A DNA stretch of 64,000 nucleotides from RYN-230 sp036509255 (GCA_036509255.1 DATCFY010000029.1:1-64000), one strand, 5' to 3'; counted from the first letter of the stretch, positions 41,348 through 51,069 are shown. The notes: a model not told the origin generated them from the sequence alone. Numbers and translations: made by a program.

Positions 41348-43201
41348 TCAGCGGCCGGACCGGGCCCAGCGGCGGATCGTGTCGATGCGCGCCTGGATCT
41401 GCTCCGCGGTGGCCTGCGGCAGCGGCGGCCCGCCGCAGGCGCGGCGCAGGTCCGCGTGCACCACCGCGTGGGGCTGGCCGGTGCGGTGGTGCCAGGCGCC
41501 GATCAGCCCGTTCAGCTCCTTGCGCAGGCCGGCGAGCACCTCCCGGCGGACCGGCGCCGCGGCCCCCGCCCCTGCCGCGCTGCGGGCGGCTAGACCGCCG
41601 GCCGCCGGCTGCGTTTCAGGATCCGCAACGGAGGCCGCCCACGCGGGGACACTGCGCCCCGGGCCTGGAGGCTGCAAGCCAGTGCTGCCGGCCCCAGTCC
41701 CGGCTGAGCGCTGCCTGAGCTGCTCGGCCTGCCGCTTCCGCAGCAACAGCGCCACCTGCTCGGGTTCGAGCAGCCCGGGGAGGCCCAGGAAGTCCTCTTC
41801 CGCTGATGCCGCGCCGAACTCTGCGCCGTCGTAGAGGACCCGGTCGAAGTGCGCGGACGCCTGCAGCGCCTCGAACGGCAGCTCGAGGCCGCTGTCTGGG
41901 CTGTCCCGGCGGCGCTGCGCCTCGGCCAGCTCGCGCTCTTCGGCGTCGTCCGGGCGGGCCGCCAGCACGTGGTCGCGGGCGGCTTCCAGCTCCGCGGCGT
42001 AACCCAGCAGGGTCGGGATGGAGGGCAGGAACACCGAGGCGGTCTCGCCGCGCTGGCGGGCCCGGACGAACCGGCCCACGGCCTGCGCGAAGAACAGCGC
42101 CGTGCCCACGCTGGTCGCGTAGACGCCGACGGCCAGCCGGGGGATGTCCACGCCTTCGGACACCATCCGGACGGCCACCATCCAGCGGTCGCCGGAGTCC
42201 GTGAACGCGGCGATTTTCCGGCTGGCGGTCGGGTCGTCGGAGAGCACCACGACCGGCCTGGTCCCGCTGAGCCGGCGCAGCAGGGCGGCGTAGGCCCGGG
42301 CATCCGCGTGATCACCCGCGATGACCAGGCCGGCCGCGTCGGGCATGCCCCGGCGGACCTCAGTCAGCCGGCGGTCCGCGGCCTCCAGGACGCGCTGTAC
42401 CCATTCGCCCTGGGGGTCGAGGGCGGTCCGCCAGGCCTGGGCCAGCTGATCGGGGAGCATCGGCGTGCCCAGGGTGCCGGTGATCTCATCGCCGGCCCGG
42501 GTCCGCCAGCGCATCTCACCCGAGTAGGCCAGGAAGATGACGGGGCGGACCACGCCGTCGTCGAGGGCCGGGCCGTAGCCATAGACGTAGTCGGACACGC
42601 TGCGCCGGCTGCCGTCGGTGTCCGGCGCGTAGGTCACGAACGGGATCGGGTTGGCGTCACTACGGAACGGGGTGCCGGTCAGCGCCAGCCGGCGCCGTGC
42701 GGGCTCGAACGCCTCGCGGACCGCGTCGCCCCAGGACAGCGCATCGCCGGCGTGGTGGATCTCGTCGAAGATCACCAGGGTGCGCCGGTTCACGGTGCGC
42801 TGCCGGTGCAGGATCGGGTGGGCGGCGACCTGCGCGTAGGTCACCGCGACCCCGGTGAAGTCGGCAGAGGCGCGGCCCTGCGCGTTGCGGTAGGAGGAGT
42901 CGAGGGAGATGCCGACGTAGTGGGCCGCCTGGGCCCACTGGTGCTTCAGGTGCTCGGTAGGGGTGACCACGGTGACCGAGGCGATCTCCCGGCGGGCCAG
43001 CATCTCCGCGGCGACGGTCAGGGCCCAGGCTGTTTTGCCTGCTCCCGGCGTGGCGACCAGCAGGAAATCGCGCCGGGGGAGGCGGAAATACTCCCGGTAT
43101 GCCTCCTTTTGCCAGCTCCGCAGGGACAGGAGCAGATCGGGCCGGACCGGAGCGTCCGGGCGGCTGCCATCCTCTTGGGGTGCGGTCGCGGGGGTGCTCA
43201 C
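41348..43201 (-). CDS. DEAD/DEAH-box helicase, superfamily 2
   Basis: Encodes 617 aa. Motifs: LLVATPGAGKTAWAL (Walker A), VTVVTPTEHLKHQW (Ia), LVIFDEIHHAGD (DEIH box), LALTGTPFRSD (III) and a C-terminal helicase half with VRMVSEGVDIPRLAVGVYAT and QAVGRFVRAR (VI). This is the ERCC3/type III restriction-like group common in Actinobacteria. After about residue 490 a long Ala/Gly-rich linker leads to a helical end with HAVVHADLRRACGG. No methylase or nuclease neighbour is present, so a repair role is more likely than restriction. Confidence 0.9.
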   Translation of the reverse strand: MSTPATAPQEDGSRPDAPVRPDLLLSLRSWQKEAYREYFRLPRRDFLLVATPGAGKTAWALTVAAEMLARREIASVTVVTPTEHLKHQWAQAAHYVGISLDSSYRNAQGRASADFTGVAVTYAQVAAHPILHRQRTVNRRTLVIFDEIHHAGDALSWGDAVREAFEPARRRLALTGTPFRSDANPIPFVTYAPDTDGSRRSVSDYVYGYGPALDDGVVRPVIFLAYSGEMRWRTRAGDEITGTLGTPMLPDQLAQAWRTALDPQGEWVQRVLEAADRRLTEVRRGMPDAAGLVIAGDHADARAYAALLRRLSGTRPVVVLSDDPTASRKIAAFTDSGDRWMVAVRMVSEGVDIPRLAVGVYATSVGTALFFAQAVGRFVRARQRGETASVFLPSIPTLLGYAAELEAARDHVLAARPDDAEERELAEAQRRRDSPDSGLELPFEALQASAHFDRVLYDGAEFGAASAEEDFLGLPGLLEPEQVALLLRKRQAEQLRQRSAGTGAGSTGLQPPGPGRSVPAWAASVADPETQPAAGGLAARSAAGAGAAAPVRREVLAGLRKELNGLIGAWHHRTGQPHAVVHADLRRACGGPPLPQATAEQIQARIDTIRRWARSGR

Positions 43202-43338
43202 GAGGCCGAAAGGCTACCAGCGGCAGGTGCATCGCGACCGGCACGGACGCGCCAGCCGCCGGACCGGAGTCTGTATCCGGCCGGCCACTCTAGGCTGGCG
43301 ACGGTGCCGGGCGGCCCCGGGTGGCATATCGTGGAGGT

Positions 43339-43503
43339 ATGGGGAAACTTCTGCTCGTCCTACTCGCGATCTTTGCCGTGTTCCTCGTTGTCTCGCTGGT
43401 GATTTCCGCCCTCCACTTCCTGTTCATCGTGGCTCTGGTCGCGCTGGTCGTGGTCGGTGTGCTGCGCCTGACCACGGGCGGACGGCGGCGCGCCCGCCGG
43501 TAA
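43339..43503 (+). CDS. Small single-helix membrane protein
   Basis: Encodes 54 aa from ATG 43339, which directly follows GGAGG. It is nearly all hydrophobic (LLLVLLAIFAVFLVVSLVIS and LHFLFIVALVALVVVGVLRL), with a basic tail RRRARR. Such very short membrane proteins are common in actinomycetes, function unknown. The strong ribosome-binding site supports it. Confidence 0.7.
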   Translation: MGKLLLVLLAIFAVFLVVSLVISALHFLFIVALVALVVVGVLRLTTGGRRRARR

Positions 43504-43636
43504 CGCGCGCTGGTGCTGGCGTCCGGTGGACCCGCCGGGCCGCCCGCACTATGGGCTTGCTCGGCAGCCGGGTGGCCAGGTGATGATGCGCGACCGGGAA
43601 CTAATCTGTGCCGCGTGATCGACGCCCGGAGGTCTG

Positions 43637-45643
43637 ATGGAGCCATTCGCGTGTGACACGCTGCCCGGCCGGGTGGTGTTCGGGGCGGGCGCGGCGCGTA
43701 CCGCGCTGGCGGACGAGGTAGCCCGGCTCGGGGTGTCCCGGATCCTGCTGATCGCTGCGGGGGGCGGGGAGTCGGTTGCCCGGGATCTCGCGGCACCGCT
43801 GGCGGACCGGATCGCCGGGACGTTCACCGGTGTCCAGCCGCACGTGCCGGTCGAGGTCGCGGACGCCGCACGCAAGCAGGCCGCCGAGGTCGCCGCGGAC
43901 GCGGTGCTGAGCGTGGGCGGTGGATCGGCCACCGGCACGGCCAAGGCCGTGGCGCTGACCACCGGGCTGCCAGTAATCGCCGTCCCCACCACCTATGCGG
44001 GCTCGGAAGTTACTCCGGTCTGGGGGCTGACCGAGGGGGAACGCAAGACCACCGGCGTGGATGCCAGAGTGCTGCCCCGGCTGGTGATCTACGACCCGGA
44101 GCTGACCGCTTCGCTGCCCGGGCCGCTGTCCGCCGCCAGCGGCCTCAACGCCATGGCGCACTGCGTGGATGCGTTCTGGGCTCCGGGCCGCAATCCGGTC
44201 AGCGCGCTGGCGGCCGCGGAAGCCATCAGGGTCCTGGCCGCGGCACTGCCGGCAGTCAGCCGTGACGGAACAGACCTGGATGCCCGTAGTGACCTGCTGT
44301 ACGGGGCGTACCTGGCCGGCACCGCGTTCGCGGTCACCGGATCCGGCCTGCATCACAAGATCTGCCACGTCCTGGGCGGCCGGTACGGCCTGCCGCACGC
44401 GCAGACCCACGCGATCATGCTGCCGTACGTGCTGGCCTTCAACGCGCCGGGAGCCCCGGACGCGGCCCGCCAGATTGGGCAGGCTCTCGGCAGCGAAGAC
44501 CCCGCCGCCACCCTCCAGGCGCTCGCCGCACAGCTCGGCCTGCCACTGGGGCTGCGTGAGATCGGGCTGCGCGAGGAGGATCTCGCGGAGGCGGCCCAGC
44601 TGATCGAGGCGGCGGTACCGGCGGACAACCCGGTGCTGGCCGGCGCCGGGGCGCTCCAGTCGCTGCTGCGCCACGCCTGGGCCGGGGACCCGGCCGCCAC
44701 CGCGGGAGTCACGGTCGCGGCGGGCACCGTCCCTGCGGAGCCTGTCCCCGCCGGCGCCGCGCAGGGCGCCCGCGAGGCGGCGGTCACGGACGAGGTACTG
44801 GCCAGCTTCAGCGGCGCGGACGCGCCCCGCTACCTGGAGATCATGCAGAGCCTGGTGCGCCACCTGCACGCGTTTGCCCGTGACGTGCGGCTGACCGAGT
44901 CGGAGTGGCAGCAGGGCATCGACTTCCTGACCCGGGCCGGGCACATCACTGACGACCGGCGGCAGGAGTTCATCCTGCTTTCGGACGTGCTCGGGCTGTC
45001 CATGCTGACCGTGGCCATTAACGCCCCCGCGTCGGCGGGGGCTACCGAATCCACGGTCTTCGGCCCGTTCTTCGTGGCTGACGCGCCCGAGGTGCCGCTG
45101 GGCGGCGACATCGCGGGCGCGGCCAAGGGACGCCCCTGCTACGTGTCGGGCACGGTCCGCGGCACCGCCGGCGAGCCGCTGCCCGGGGCCCGTATCGAGG
45201 TGTGGGAATCTGACGAGGACGGCTTTTACGACGTGCAGTACCCCGACGGCCGGACCGGCGGACGAGGCTGGCTGCGCAGCGCTCCGGACGGCGCATACCG
45301 GTTCTGGTCGGTGCGCCCGGCTCCCTATCCGATCCCCGACGACGGGCCGGTCGGCGACCTGCTCACCGCGGCCGGCCGGGGGCCGATGCGGCCCGCGCAC
45401 CTGCACTTCAAGGTGGATGTTCCCGGGTACCGCACGCTGATTACCCACATCTTCGCCGCGGGCGATCCGTATCTGGACCGGGACGCCGTGTTCGGCGTGA
45501 AGGACAGCCTCATTACCGACTTCGCCGAGCACCCGCCGGGGCCGGCGCCAGACGGCCGGCTCGTCAATGGCCCGTGGACCAGCGTCACATTCGATATCGT
45601 GCTCGCCCCTCTGCCTCCCACCCCGCAGGACCCGGGCATCTAG
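43637..45643 (+). CDS. Fused maleylacetate reductase and hydroxyquinol 1,2-dioxygenase
   Basis: Encodes 668 aa. Residues 1 to about 355 are an iron-alcohol-dehydrogenase-type maleylacetate reductase: VLSVGGGSATGTAKAVAL, VPTTYAGSEVTPVWG, GLNAMAHCVDAFWAP and LHHKICHVLGGRYGLPHAQ. After an Ala/Pro linker, residues about 385-668 are an intradiol dioxygenase. An N-terminal helical domain (FARDVRLTESEWQQGIDFL) is followed by the catalytic part with Fe(III) ligands in DGAYRFWSVRPAPYPIP and RPAHLHFKV. Hydroxyquinol dioxygenase makes maleylacetate, which the reductase converts to 3-oxoadipate, so successive steps are joined in one chain. The order in the chain is the reverse of the reactions. Confidence 0.92.
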   Translation: MEPFACDTLPGRVVFGAGAARTALADEVARLGVSRILLIAAGGGESVARDLAAPLADRIAGTFTGVQPHVPVEVADAARKQAAEVAADAVLSVGGGSATGTAKAVALTTGLPVIAVPTTYAGSEVTPVWGLTEGERKTTGVDARVLPRLVIYDPELTASLPGPLSAASGLNAMAHCVDAFWAPGRNPVSALAAAEAIRVLAAALPAVSRDGTDLDARSDLLYGAYLAGTAFAVTGSGLHHKICHVLGGRYGLPHAQTHAIMLPYVLAFNAPGAPDAARQIGQALGSEDPAATLQALAAQLGLPLGLREIGLREEDLAEAAQLIEAAVPADNPVLAGAGALQSLLRHAWAGDPAATAGVTVAAGTVPAEPVPAGAAQGAREAAVTDEVLASFSGADAPRYLEIMQSLVRHLHAFARDVRLTESEWQQGIDFLTRAGHITDDRRQEFILLSDVLGLSMLTVAINAPASAGATESTVFGPFFVADAPEVPLGGDIAGAAKGRPCYVSGTVRGTAGEPLPGARIEVWESDEDGFYDVQYPDGRTGGRGWLRSAPDGAYRFWSVRPAPYPIPDDGPVGDLLTAAGRGPMRPAHLHFKVDVPGYRTLITHIFAAGDPYLDRDAVFGVKDSLITDFAEHPPGPAPDGRLVNGPWTSVTFDIVLAPLPPTPQDPGI

Positions 45644-45646
45644 TGC

Positions 45647-45672
45647 GTATCCGCCGGGAAACCGGCGGATAC
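45647..45672. terminator. Strong hairpin after the fusion gene
   Basis: An 11-bp perfect stem (GTATCCGCCGG / CCGGCGGATAC) with a GAAA tetraloop begins 3 bp after the stop codon. No T run follows. It is the most stable simple hairpin noticed in the window and probably ends the transcript or protects its 3' end. Confidence 0.75.
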
Positions 45673-45760
45673 TCCCAGCGACTCCGGGTACCAGGGGCCA
45701 GTAGCTGGCGGTGGTGTCACCGGCCGCTCACCTAGGCTGATCATCAGGCGGGGAGGCAGT

Positions 45761-46435
45761 ATGCCGGTCCGGCACGCGATGCTGGTCATCACCCGGGCGG
45801 TTTTCGACATGGTCGAGATCCCGGGCCAGAAGCCGCTCGTGGTGGCCAAGGACAGCGGGGACGAGGCGGCCCGCCGGTGGTGGGACGAACGGGTCCGGGC
45901 GGTCGCCGCGGACGTGTTCGGGCGTAACGGGGAGGCCTGGGAACGCGAGCTGGCGGACTGGCAGGCAGGCACGGACGTCGCGGTGGGCAAGGAGCGCCTG
46001 CACGAGGGCGGTCCCCGGGTGGACGTGGCCCGGATCCGGTTCCCCGACGGCACCGAGACCGTGGTGGACCCCCAGAACGCCCACGACTACGTGGCGGAGG
46101 AGTTCCGGGCCCGGAAACCGCAGCCGACCGTCGCCGCGCAGTTCGCGGAGTGGCGGGAGGCGGTCCAGATCGTCGAGCTGCACACCTGGGTCGGCTGGCT
46201 GTTCAACGGAGCCGAGCATGTGCCGGTGGACATCGGCCTGCCGGCGTCGCAGTTCGGCTATCCCATCAGGGAAGTACTCGCGTGCCTCGACCGGCTGTCC
46301 GTGGACGGCTGGCAGATCGTCCATGTCTCCGAGGACCGGGCCGGGTACCTGGATGGCCGGGCCGCATACCCGGACCCGGAGATGGCTGAAGCGGGCATCG
46401 GCACGGCACGCTACCTGCTCAGCCGCCCCGATTAG
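45761..46435 (+). CDS. Unknown conserved-looking protein
   Basis: Encodes 224 aa, cytosolic, with balanced composition. It opens with RHAMLVITRAVFDMVEIPG, followed by AKDSGDEAARRWWDERVRAV and a basic/acidic middle part. The C-terminal half has AVQIVELHTWVGWLFNGAEH and LDRLSVDGWQIVHVSEDRAGY. No family is recognised. The last segment, with a DGW-x-IVHVSED strand, resembles small alpha/beta domains. It follows the hairpin of the fusion gene and is convergent with the DUF2079 gene. Confidence 0.65.
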   Translation: MPVRHAMLVITRAVFDMVEIPGQKPLVVAKDSGDEAARRWWDERVRAVAADVFGRNGEAWERELADWQAGTDVAVGKERLHEGGPRVDVARIRFPDGTETVVDPQNAHDYVAEEFRARKPQPTVAAQFAEWREAVQIVELHTWVGWLFNGAEHVPVDIGLPASQFGYPIREVLACLDRLSVDGWQIVHVSEDRAGYLDGRAAYPDPEMAEAGIGTARYLLSRPD

Positions 46436-46465
46436 CGGCGGCAGCTGGGGCGGCGGCCCGGGGCA

Positions 46466-48445
46466 TCATCCGGCGGATGACGGGTGGCCCGAGGCGAGCC
46501 AGGCCCGGTAGACGTTCACCGTGGCGCCACCCGGGGTCCAGACCCGGATCTCGATCCGCTGCGGCTTGACCCCGTCGCCGAACTTGGCCTGGAAAGGCCC
46601 CCAGCCGGAGTAGAGGGGAGCTGGGTAGCCGGTCAAGGCGTCCACCGGCAGGGTGATGGTCTGGATCCCGTCCGTGCCGGGCAGGCTGCGGCGGGCCAGC
46701 AGCACGTCCCCGGTGTTGTTCCAGACTTCCACGTTGACCGGTCCGCGGGCGGCCAGCTGCACCGACGCGTCATACCAGCCCGGCCACCGGTCCCATTCCA
46801 GCCGGTCCGCGACGTACCCGGGACGGCCCGTCGACGTGACATGCCAGCCCGGGGACGGGCCGGTCAGCACGGGCCGGCCTGCGGACCCTGGAGCGGTCCA
46901 GGCTGGCAGCGGCCCGGAGCCGCCGGGCACCTCGAGCTGGTGCACCCCGCGGGGCGGATGCCAGCGGAACACCCAGACGCCGTCGGTATCGGTCACCAGC
47001 GTGGCATGCATGGGCCCGGCCAGCTGGCCCGCGAACGCCATGGCTTCCGCCGTCTTCTGGGTCTCGATGCCCGCCCAGGGGGTGAAGATGAACCAGTCCT
47101 CGCCGGGCTGGATCGGCAGGTGGCCGTTCAGCGGCCGCACGTCGATCCGGTCGGCGAACCGCCCGACTACGCCCTGGGAGGTGAACACCGCGTCCGAGAA
47201 CGGGATCCGCGCCTCGATCGCGTCCAGGGTGGCCGCGGTCGGCCCGGGGATCCGCAGCCACTGGTGGGGCGTGCGCGGGGACCAGACCATGGACCAGCCG
47301 ATGGCCTGCGCGGTCACCACGGCGGTGAGCAGCAGGCCCAGCCACCGCCGGTGGCGGCTCAGCCAGCCGAGCACAGCGACCGTGCCCACCGGGAGCAGGA
47401 TGTAGATGGGCAGGCTCTGGAACAGCGGCTCGGAGAACAGGAATCCGCGGAACAGGTCGTTCGCGAGGATGACTACCACCATGAGCGGCAGCAGCGGCAG
47501 GAAGGCGAGCCCGAGGCCGCCCGAGGCCGCCAGGTTGGCCCACAGGTCGAGGCGCTTGGACCACAGCTTGACCAGCACCGCGCCCGGATGAGTAGCCAGG
47601 CCCGCGGCCAGCTGGGGCAGGGTGAGCGCGCCGGTGGCGCCGGGGGCAGCCAGGTAGGAATAGGCCTGCAGGCCGTGACCCGAGCCCAGGTTGCCGTGGA
47701 TGACCGAGATGAACAGCACGGCGAACACGCCCAGGAACGCCATCACCGCCCCGCGCCACCGCGAGTTCTTGTTCGCGATCAGTATTCCGATGCCGAGCCC
47801 GAACACGTAGGTACCGGCCACGTCGCCGCAGGCCAGCAGCGGCAGCACCCAGACCCAGGCCCGGCGCCGGCCGTTCCAGAGATCCCAGGCCAGCAACGCG
47901 ATGAACAGCACGGCCAGGCATTCCGCGTGGAAGTCGAAGGAAACCGACCACCAGGACCACGGATTGACCGCCAGCAGGACCAGCCCGGCGCCGGCCAGCC
48001 AGCGCGCGTCCCGTCCCGGCCGGTACCGCTCGGTTAGCTGGCAGAGCCAGAGGAACGCCACCAGTTCCGCGCCGACCACGCCGATGTCCTGCAGCCAGAG
48101 CAACTGCAGGCCACTCGGAAAGATCCAGTACAGCAGGGCCAGGGGCCACATGATGAATTCGGCATGGTTCTGCCAGAACCTGAAGTTCCCGACCGTGTCG
48201 TACGGGTTCAGGTGGCCGTGCGCGATCAGGTACCAGGCCTGCTGATACTGGGCGAAGTCCGGGGTGAGCGCGAAGTGCTGGTAAAGCTGCGTGCTCCACC
48301 AGGCGAATCCGGCCAGCTTCAGGCCAAGGACCAGGACACCGATCCGGCGCACGGTGCGGAGCACGGGGCGTGGTGCGCCGTGCGCACCACGGCCGCGTGC
48401 CGCTTCCGGGACGGTGAGCGTCGATGCCGGACCCGGGTCGCTCAT
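46466..48445 (-). CDS. DUF2079 family polytopic membrane protein
   Basis: Encodes about 659 aa from ATG 48445 (MSDPGPASTL). The frame is open to 48559 but that part looks non-coding. About ten membrane helices begin with IGVLVLGLKLAGFAWWS. The periplasmic loop reads LTPDFAQYQQAWYLIAHG, and SWWSVSFDFHAECLAVLFIALL is the DUF2079 hallmark. A C-terminal exterior domain of about 200 residues contains beta-rich Trp segments. The family is related to GT-C glycosyltransferases and probably handles lipid-linked sugars. The donor and acceptor are unknown. Confidence 0.85.
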   Translation of the reverse strand: MSDPGPASTLTVPEAARGRGAHGAPRPVLRTVRRIGVLVLGLKLAGFAWWSTQLYQHFALTPDFAQYQQAWYLIAHGHLNPYDTVGNFRFWQNHAEFIMWPLALLYWIFPSGLQLLWLQDIGVVGAELVAFLWLCQLTERYRPGRDARWLAGAGLVLLAVNPWSWWSVSFDFHAECLAVLFIALLAWDLWNGRRRAWVWVLPLLACGDVAGTYVFGLGIGILIANKNSRWRGAVMAFLGVFAVLFISVIHGNLGSGHGLQAYSYLAAPGATGALTLPQLAAGLATHPGAVLVKLWSKRLDLWANLAASGGLGLAFLPLLPLMVVVILANDLFRGFLFSEPLFQSLPIYILLPVGTVAVLGWLSRHRRWLGLLLTAVVTAQAIGWSMVWSPRTPHQWLRIPGPTAATLDAIEARIPFSDAVFTSQGVVGRFADRIDVRPLNGHLPIQPGEDWFIFTPWAGIETQKTAEAMAFAGQLAGPMHATLVTDTDGVWVFRWHPPRGVHQLEVPGGSGPLPAWTAPGSAGRPVLTGPSPGWHVTSTGRPGYVADRLEWDRWPGWYDASVQLAARGPVNVEVWNNTGDVLLARRSLPGTDGIQTITLPVDALTGYPAPLYSGWGPFQAKFGDGVKPQRIEIRVWTPGGATVNVYRAWLASGHPSSAG

Positions 48446-48879
48446 GAGCAGACTCGCTGCGCGCGGGCCATCCGGGGTAGCTGCGGCATGGGATCTCCGT
48501 TTGACGTGGCGCAGGTAAGACGCAAACCGGGACTGAATGCGACCACAAATAGTGACCATTGAGAACTCTAAGTAATCATAAACGGACGGAGCATAACACC
48601 GCGCGGTGCAGGACGTCCGGGAGCAGGCCGGCCCGGGAGCAGCCCATCCAGGGGCCGGGCCGCGGAGCGTCGTCTCCCCTCCGTGCGGGCCATTGTGTGC
48701 GGCGGGTGAATTCGCCGTTCCTGCGCCCTTTGGCCAAAGTCGCGCACGCTATCGAGGCCGGTGCGGCTCTTCCCGCCGGACTCTGAATCGGGCTTCCCAG
48801 CACCCTCGTTCCAGCCGGGGGCGGCAGCCGGATAAGCCGTCGTCCCGCCCGGGCTGGGCCGCCGGGGCTGGCCCGGAGG
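48446..48879. other. Intergenic stretch, no gene supported
   Basis: About 430 bases between the DUF2079 start and the end of the conservon-linked TPR gene. A moderately AT-rich patch at 48545-48600 is a likely promoter region for the DUF2079 gene. It is followed by a 12-bp palindrome (CACCGCGCGGTG, 48598-48609). No open frame here has family features. Confidence 0.5.
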
Positions 48880-51069
48880 TCAGGTCCCGGCGAGGTTGGT
48901 CAGGCTGGCCCGGACGGCCACCGTCAGCGGGTCGCCCGGGGGCAGGACCCGCTCGCACCGGGACACCGTGTCGCGGAGCAGGGTCAATGCGTCGGTCAGC
49001 CGGCCCACGGAGTAGTAGGCACTGGACAGGTTGGCCGAGCGGGCCAGGGTGTCAGGATGGTCAGGGCCGAGGACGCGCTGGTAGCTGTCACACGTCTCCT
49101 CGTACAACTGGACCGCGGATGCCATCTTGCCCGCCGAATGGTAGGCCGAGCCAAGGTTGCCGCGCGCCGCGATCGTGTCCAGGTGGTCCGGGCCGAGGAC
49201 GCGCTCCCGGTCCGCGAGCACCTTCTTGTAGTGCGAGGTCGCGTCCTTGAGCCGGCCGTCGGCCAGATAGGTGTCGGCCAGCTTCTGCCGGGTGGTCAGC
49301 GTGTCCGGATGCCGGGCGCCCTGGACCCGTTCCCGGTCGTTCAGCGTGCGCCGGTAGAGCGTGATCGCGTCGGGCAGGCGTACCGCGCCCCGGTAGGCGG
49401 CCGCGAGTTCTTCGCGGGCGCTGATCGTGTCGAGGTGATCCGGTCCCAGGATCCGGTCGTAGTCGCCCACCGCGCCGCCCAGCACGGTCACGGCCTCCCC
49501 AGGCCGGGCCGCTGCCATCAGGGCCTGGCCGAGGTCCCGCCGGGCGGCGACGGTGCCGGGATGATCAGCGCCCAGCACCGTAACCCGGTCGGCGAGCACC
49601 CGCTGGAACCAGGCCACCGCCTCGGCGGACTGACCGGCCGCGAGGTACGCATCGGCCAGCCGCCCGTCGATCGCCTTCGTATCAGGGTGGCCCGGCCCGA
49701 GGATCGTCTCGCTCGCCGCCGCGAGCTCGCGCCAGTACCCGACGGCCGGGCCGGTCAGCTGGGCCCGGCCCAGGCTCTCCCCGGCGCGCAGGAGCAGGGG
49801 GTGGCAGCCGTCGGCCAGCAGCAGGTTCCCCGCGTGCTGCTGCAGACTGGTAGTGCAGGACCGGAGCATCGCACCGAGCCACGGCGGCTCGTCGGCGGGC
49901 CACACCTCGACCAGCGCGTCGGCCGCGGCCCGCACCGCCTGGTCACGCATGGCGTCCGGCATCACCGCGCGGATGGCGGCCTGGATCACCGGGCTCATCC
50001 GGACTGACGGCGAGGACACGGACCGGTCCAGGGCGAGCAGCGCCGTCCGTTCCAGGATGGGCAGGGTGCTCCAAGCCAGGTCGCGAGCGGCCGCGGCGGG
50101 GATGCCGTCCGAGGCGAGATAGGCGCCGGCGGCGGGCGAGCTGAACACGCCGGCCGGCATCCCGTGGCCATTCAGCAGCGCAGCCAGGGCCAGCACCGGC
50201 TGGGCCACCCCCCCGGGGGCCAGGCGGTCAGCCTGCTCGACGGAGAACAGCCAGCTGACCGCCGCGGCGGGGGGCTTGCTTCCCGCGGCGGCCGCCAGCT
50301 GGTCCCGGCGGCCCGTGAAGTAACCCTCGTAATCACGGCAGGACAGCGAGGAAGTCGCGATGACGCCGCTGGCCTGGGCGAGGGCCATGGGCTCGCAGCC
50401 GAGCTCTTCAACAAGGTCGATGGCCCCGAGCCGCTGGTCCGGGTCGGCGGTCAGGCGGCCCATCAGGTAGCTCAGCGCCTCCCGGGAACTGAACGCGCCG
50501 ACCGGGAGGACGAGGGCCCGGTGCTCGCGGGGCAGGACGGCGGGACTGGTCGCCGTGATCAGGACCTGGCCGGACGGTCCGGCCGGCCATAGCCCGGTCA
50601 GGTCGGCGGTGCCGGACAGATCGTCGAGCACCACCAGCCAGCGCCGCCTGGTCTCGCCGAGCCAGCTCACGAAACGGGCGGCGACGGCCCCGGCGTCGGC
50701 ACTGGAATCGGTGCCCAGCGCGACCGCCGCGGCCTCCGCGTACACGGCCAGCACCGCCGCCCGGCTGGTGGCAGGCACCCAGGCCAGCAGGTCAACCTCA
50801 CGGGACCGCCAGAGCGACTCGGCGAAGAACGCGGCGAGCTGGGTTTTGCCGCAGGATCCCAGCCAGTCCCGTGAGCCCACCGCGGCGCCCCGGCCCGGCA
50901 CCAGCACGACCGCGGTGCCCGGGACCAGCGCGGCGCCCAGCCGGGGCGCGCTCTCCGGCCGGGTGCTGAACCCGTCCGCGAGTGGAGGCACCACTCCCGT
51001 GCGGACCGGCCACTGTGCCTGGCCGTCCGGCGACTCTACCGGCCCACCGGCCGGTACCTGGCTGATCAA
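48880..51069 (-). CDS. NTPase-like protein with tetratricopeptide repeats
   Basis: Encodes 729 aa. An NB-ARC-like ATPase core shows a P-loop in WLGSCGKTQLAAFFAE, the hydrophobic Walker B RWLVVLDDLSGTADL and a sensor GQVLITATSP. After a helical middle part, six 42-residue TPR_12 repeats begin ILGPGHPDTKA, VLGADHPGTVA, ILGPDHLDTIS, VQGARHPDTLT, VLGPDHLDTIA and VLGPDHPDTLA. This STAND-type design suits a signal-activated switch. It follows the conservon GTPase gene by 74 bp on the same strand, so it may be an effector of that signalling system. Confidence 0.88.
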   Translation of the reverse strand: MISQVPAGGPVESPDGQAQWPVRTGVVPPLADGFSTRPESAPRLGAALVPGTAVVLVPGRGAAVGSRDWLGSCGKTQLAAFFAESLWRSREVDLLAWVPATSRAAVLAVYAEAAAVALGTDSSADAGAVAARFVSWLGETRRRWLVVLDDLSGTADLTGLWPAGPSGQVLITATSPAVLPREHRALVLPVGAFSSREALSYLMGRLTADPDQRLGAIDLVEELGCEPMALAQASGVIATSSLSCRDYEGYFTGRRDQLAAAAGSKPPAAAVSWLFSVEQADRLAPGGVAQPVLALAALLNGHGMPAGVFSSPAAGAYLASDGIPAAAARDLAWSTLPILERTALLALDRSVSSPSVRMSPVIQAAIRAVMPDAMRDQAVRAAADALVEVWPADEPPWLGAMLRSCTTSLQQHAGNLLLADGCHPLLLRAGESLGRAQLTGPAVGYWRELAAASETILGPGHPDTKAIDGRLADAYLAAGQSAEAVAWFQRVLADRVTVLGADHPGTVAARRDLGQALMAAARPGEAVTVLGGAVGDYDRILGPDHLDTISAREELAAAYRGAVRLPDAITLYRRTLNDRERVQGARHPDTLTTRQKLADTYLADGRLKDATSHYKKVLADRERVLGPDHLDTIAARGNLGSAYHSAGKMASAVQLYEETCDSYQRVLGPDHPDTLARSANLSSAYYSVGRLTDALTLLRDTVSRCERVLPPGDPLTVAVRASLTNLAGT

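Noticed and set aside
41348..43201. Type III restriction system
   Set aside because: The helicase resembles restriction subunits, but no methyltransferase, nuclease domain or specificity gene is nearby.
43601..45532. 643-codon minus-strand open frame
   Set aside because: Antisense to the reductase-dioxygenase fusion and composed of Arg/Gln/Gly-rich low-information sequence.
46484..48037. 517-codon plus-strand open frame
   Set aside because: Antisense to the DUF2079 gene with no recognisable motif.
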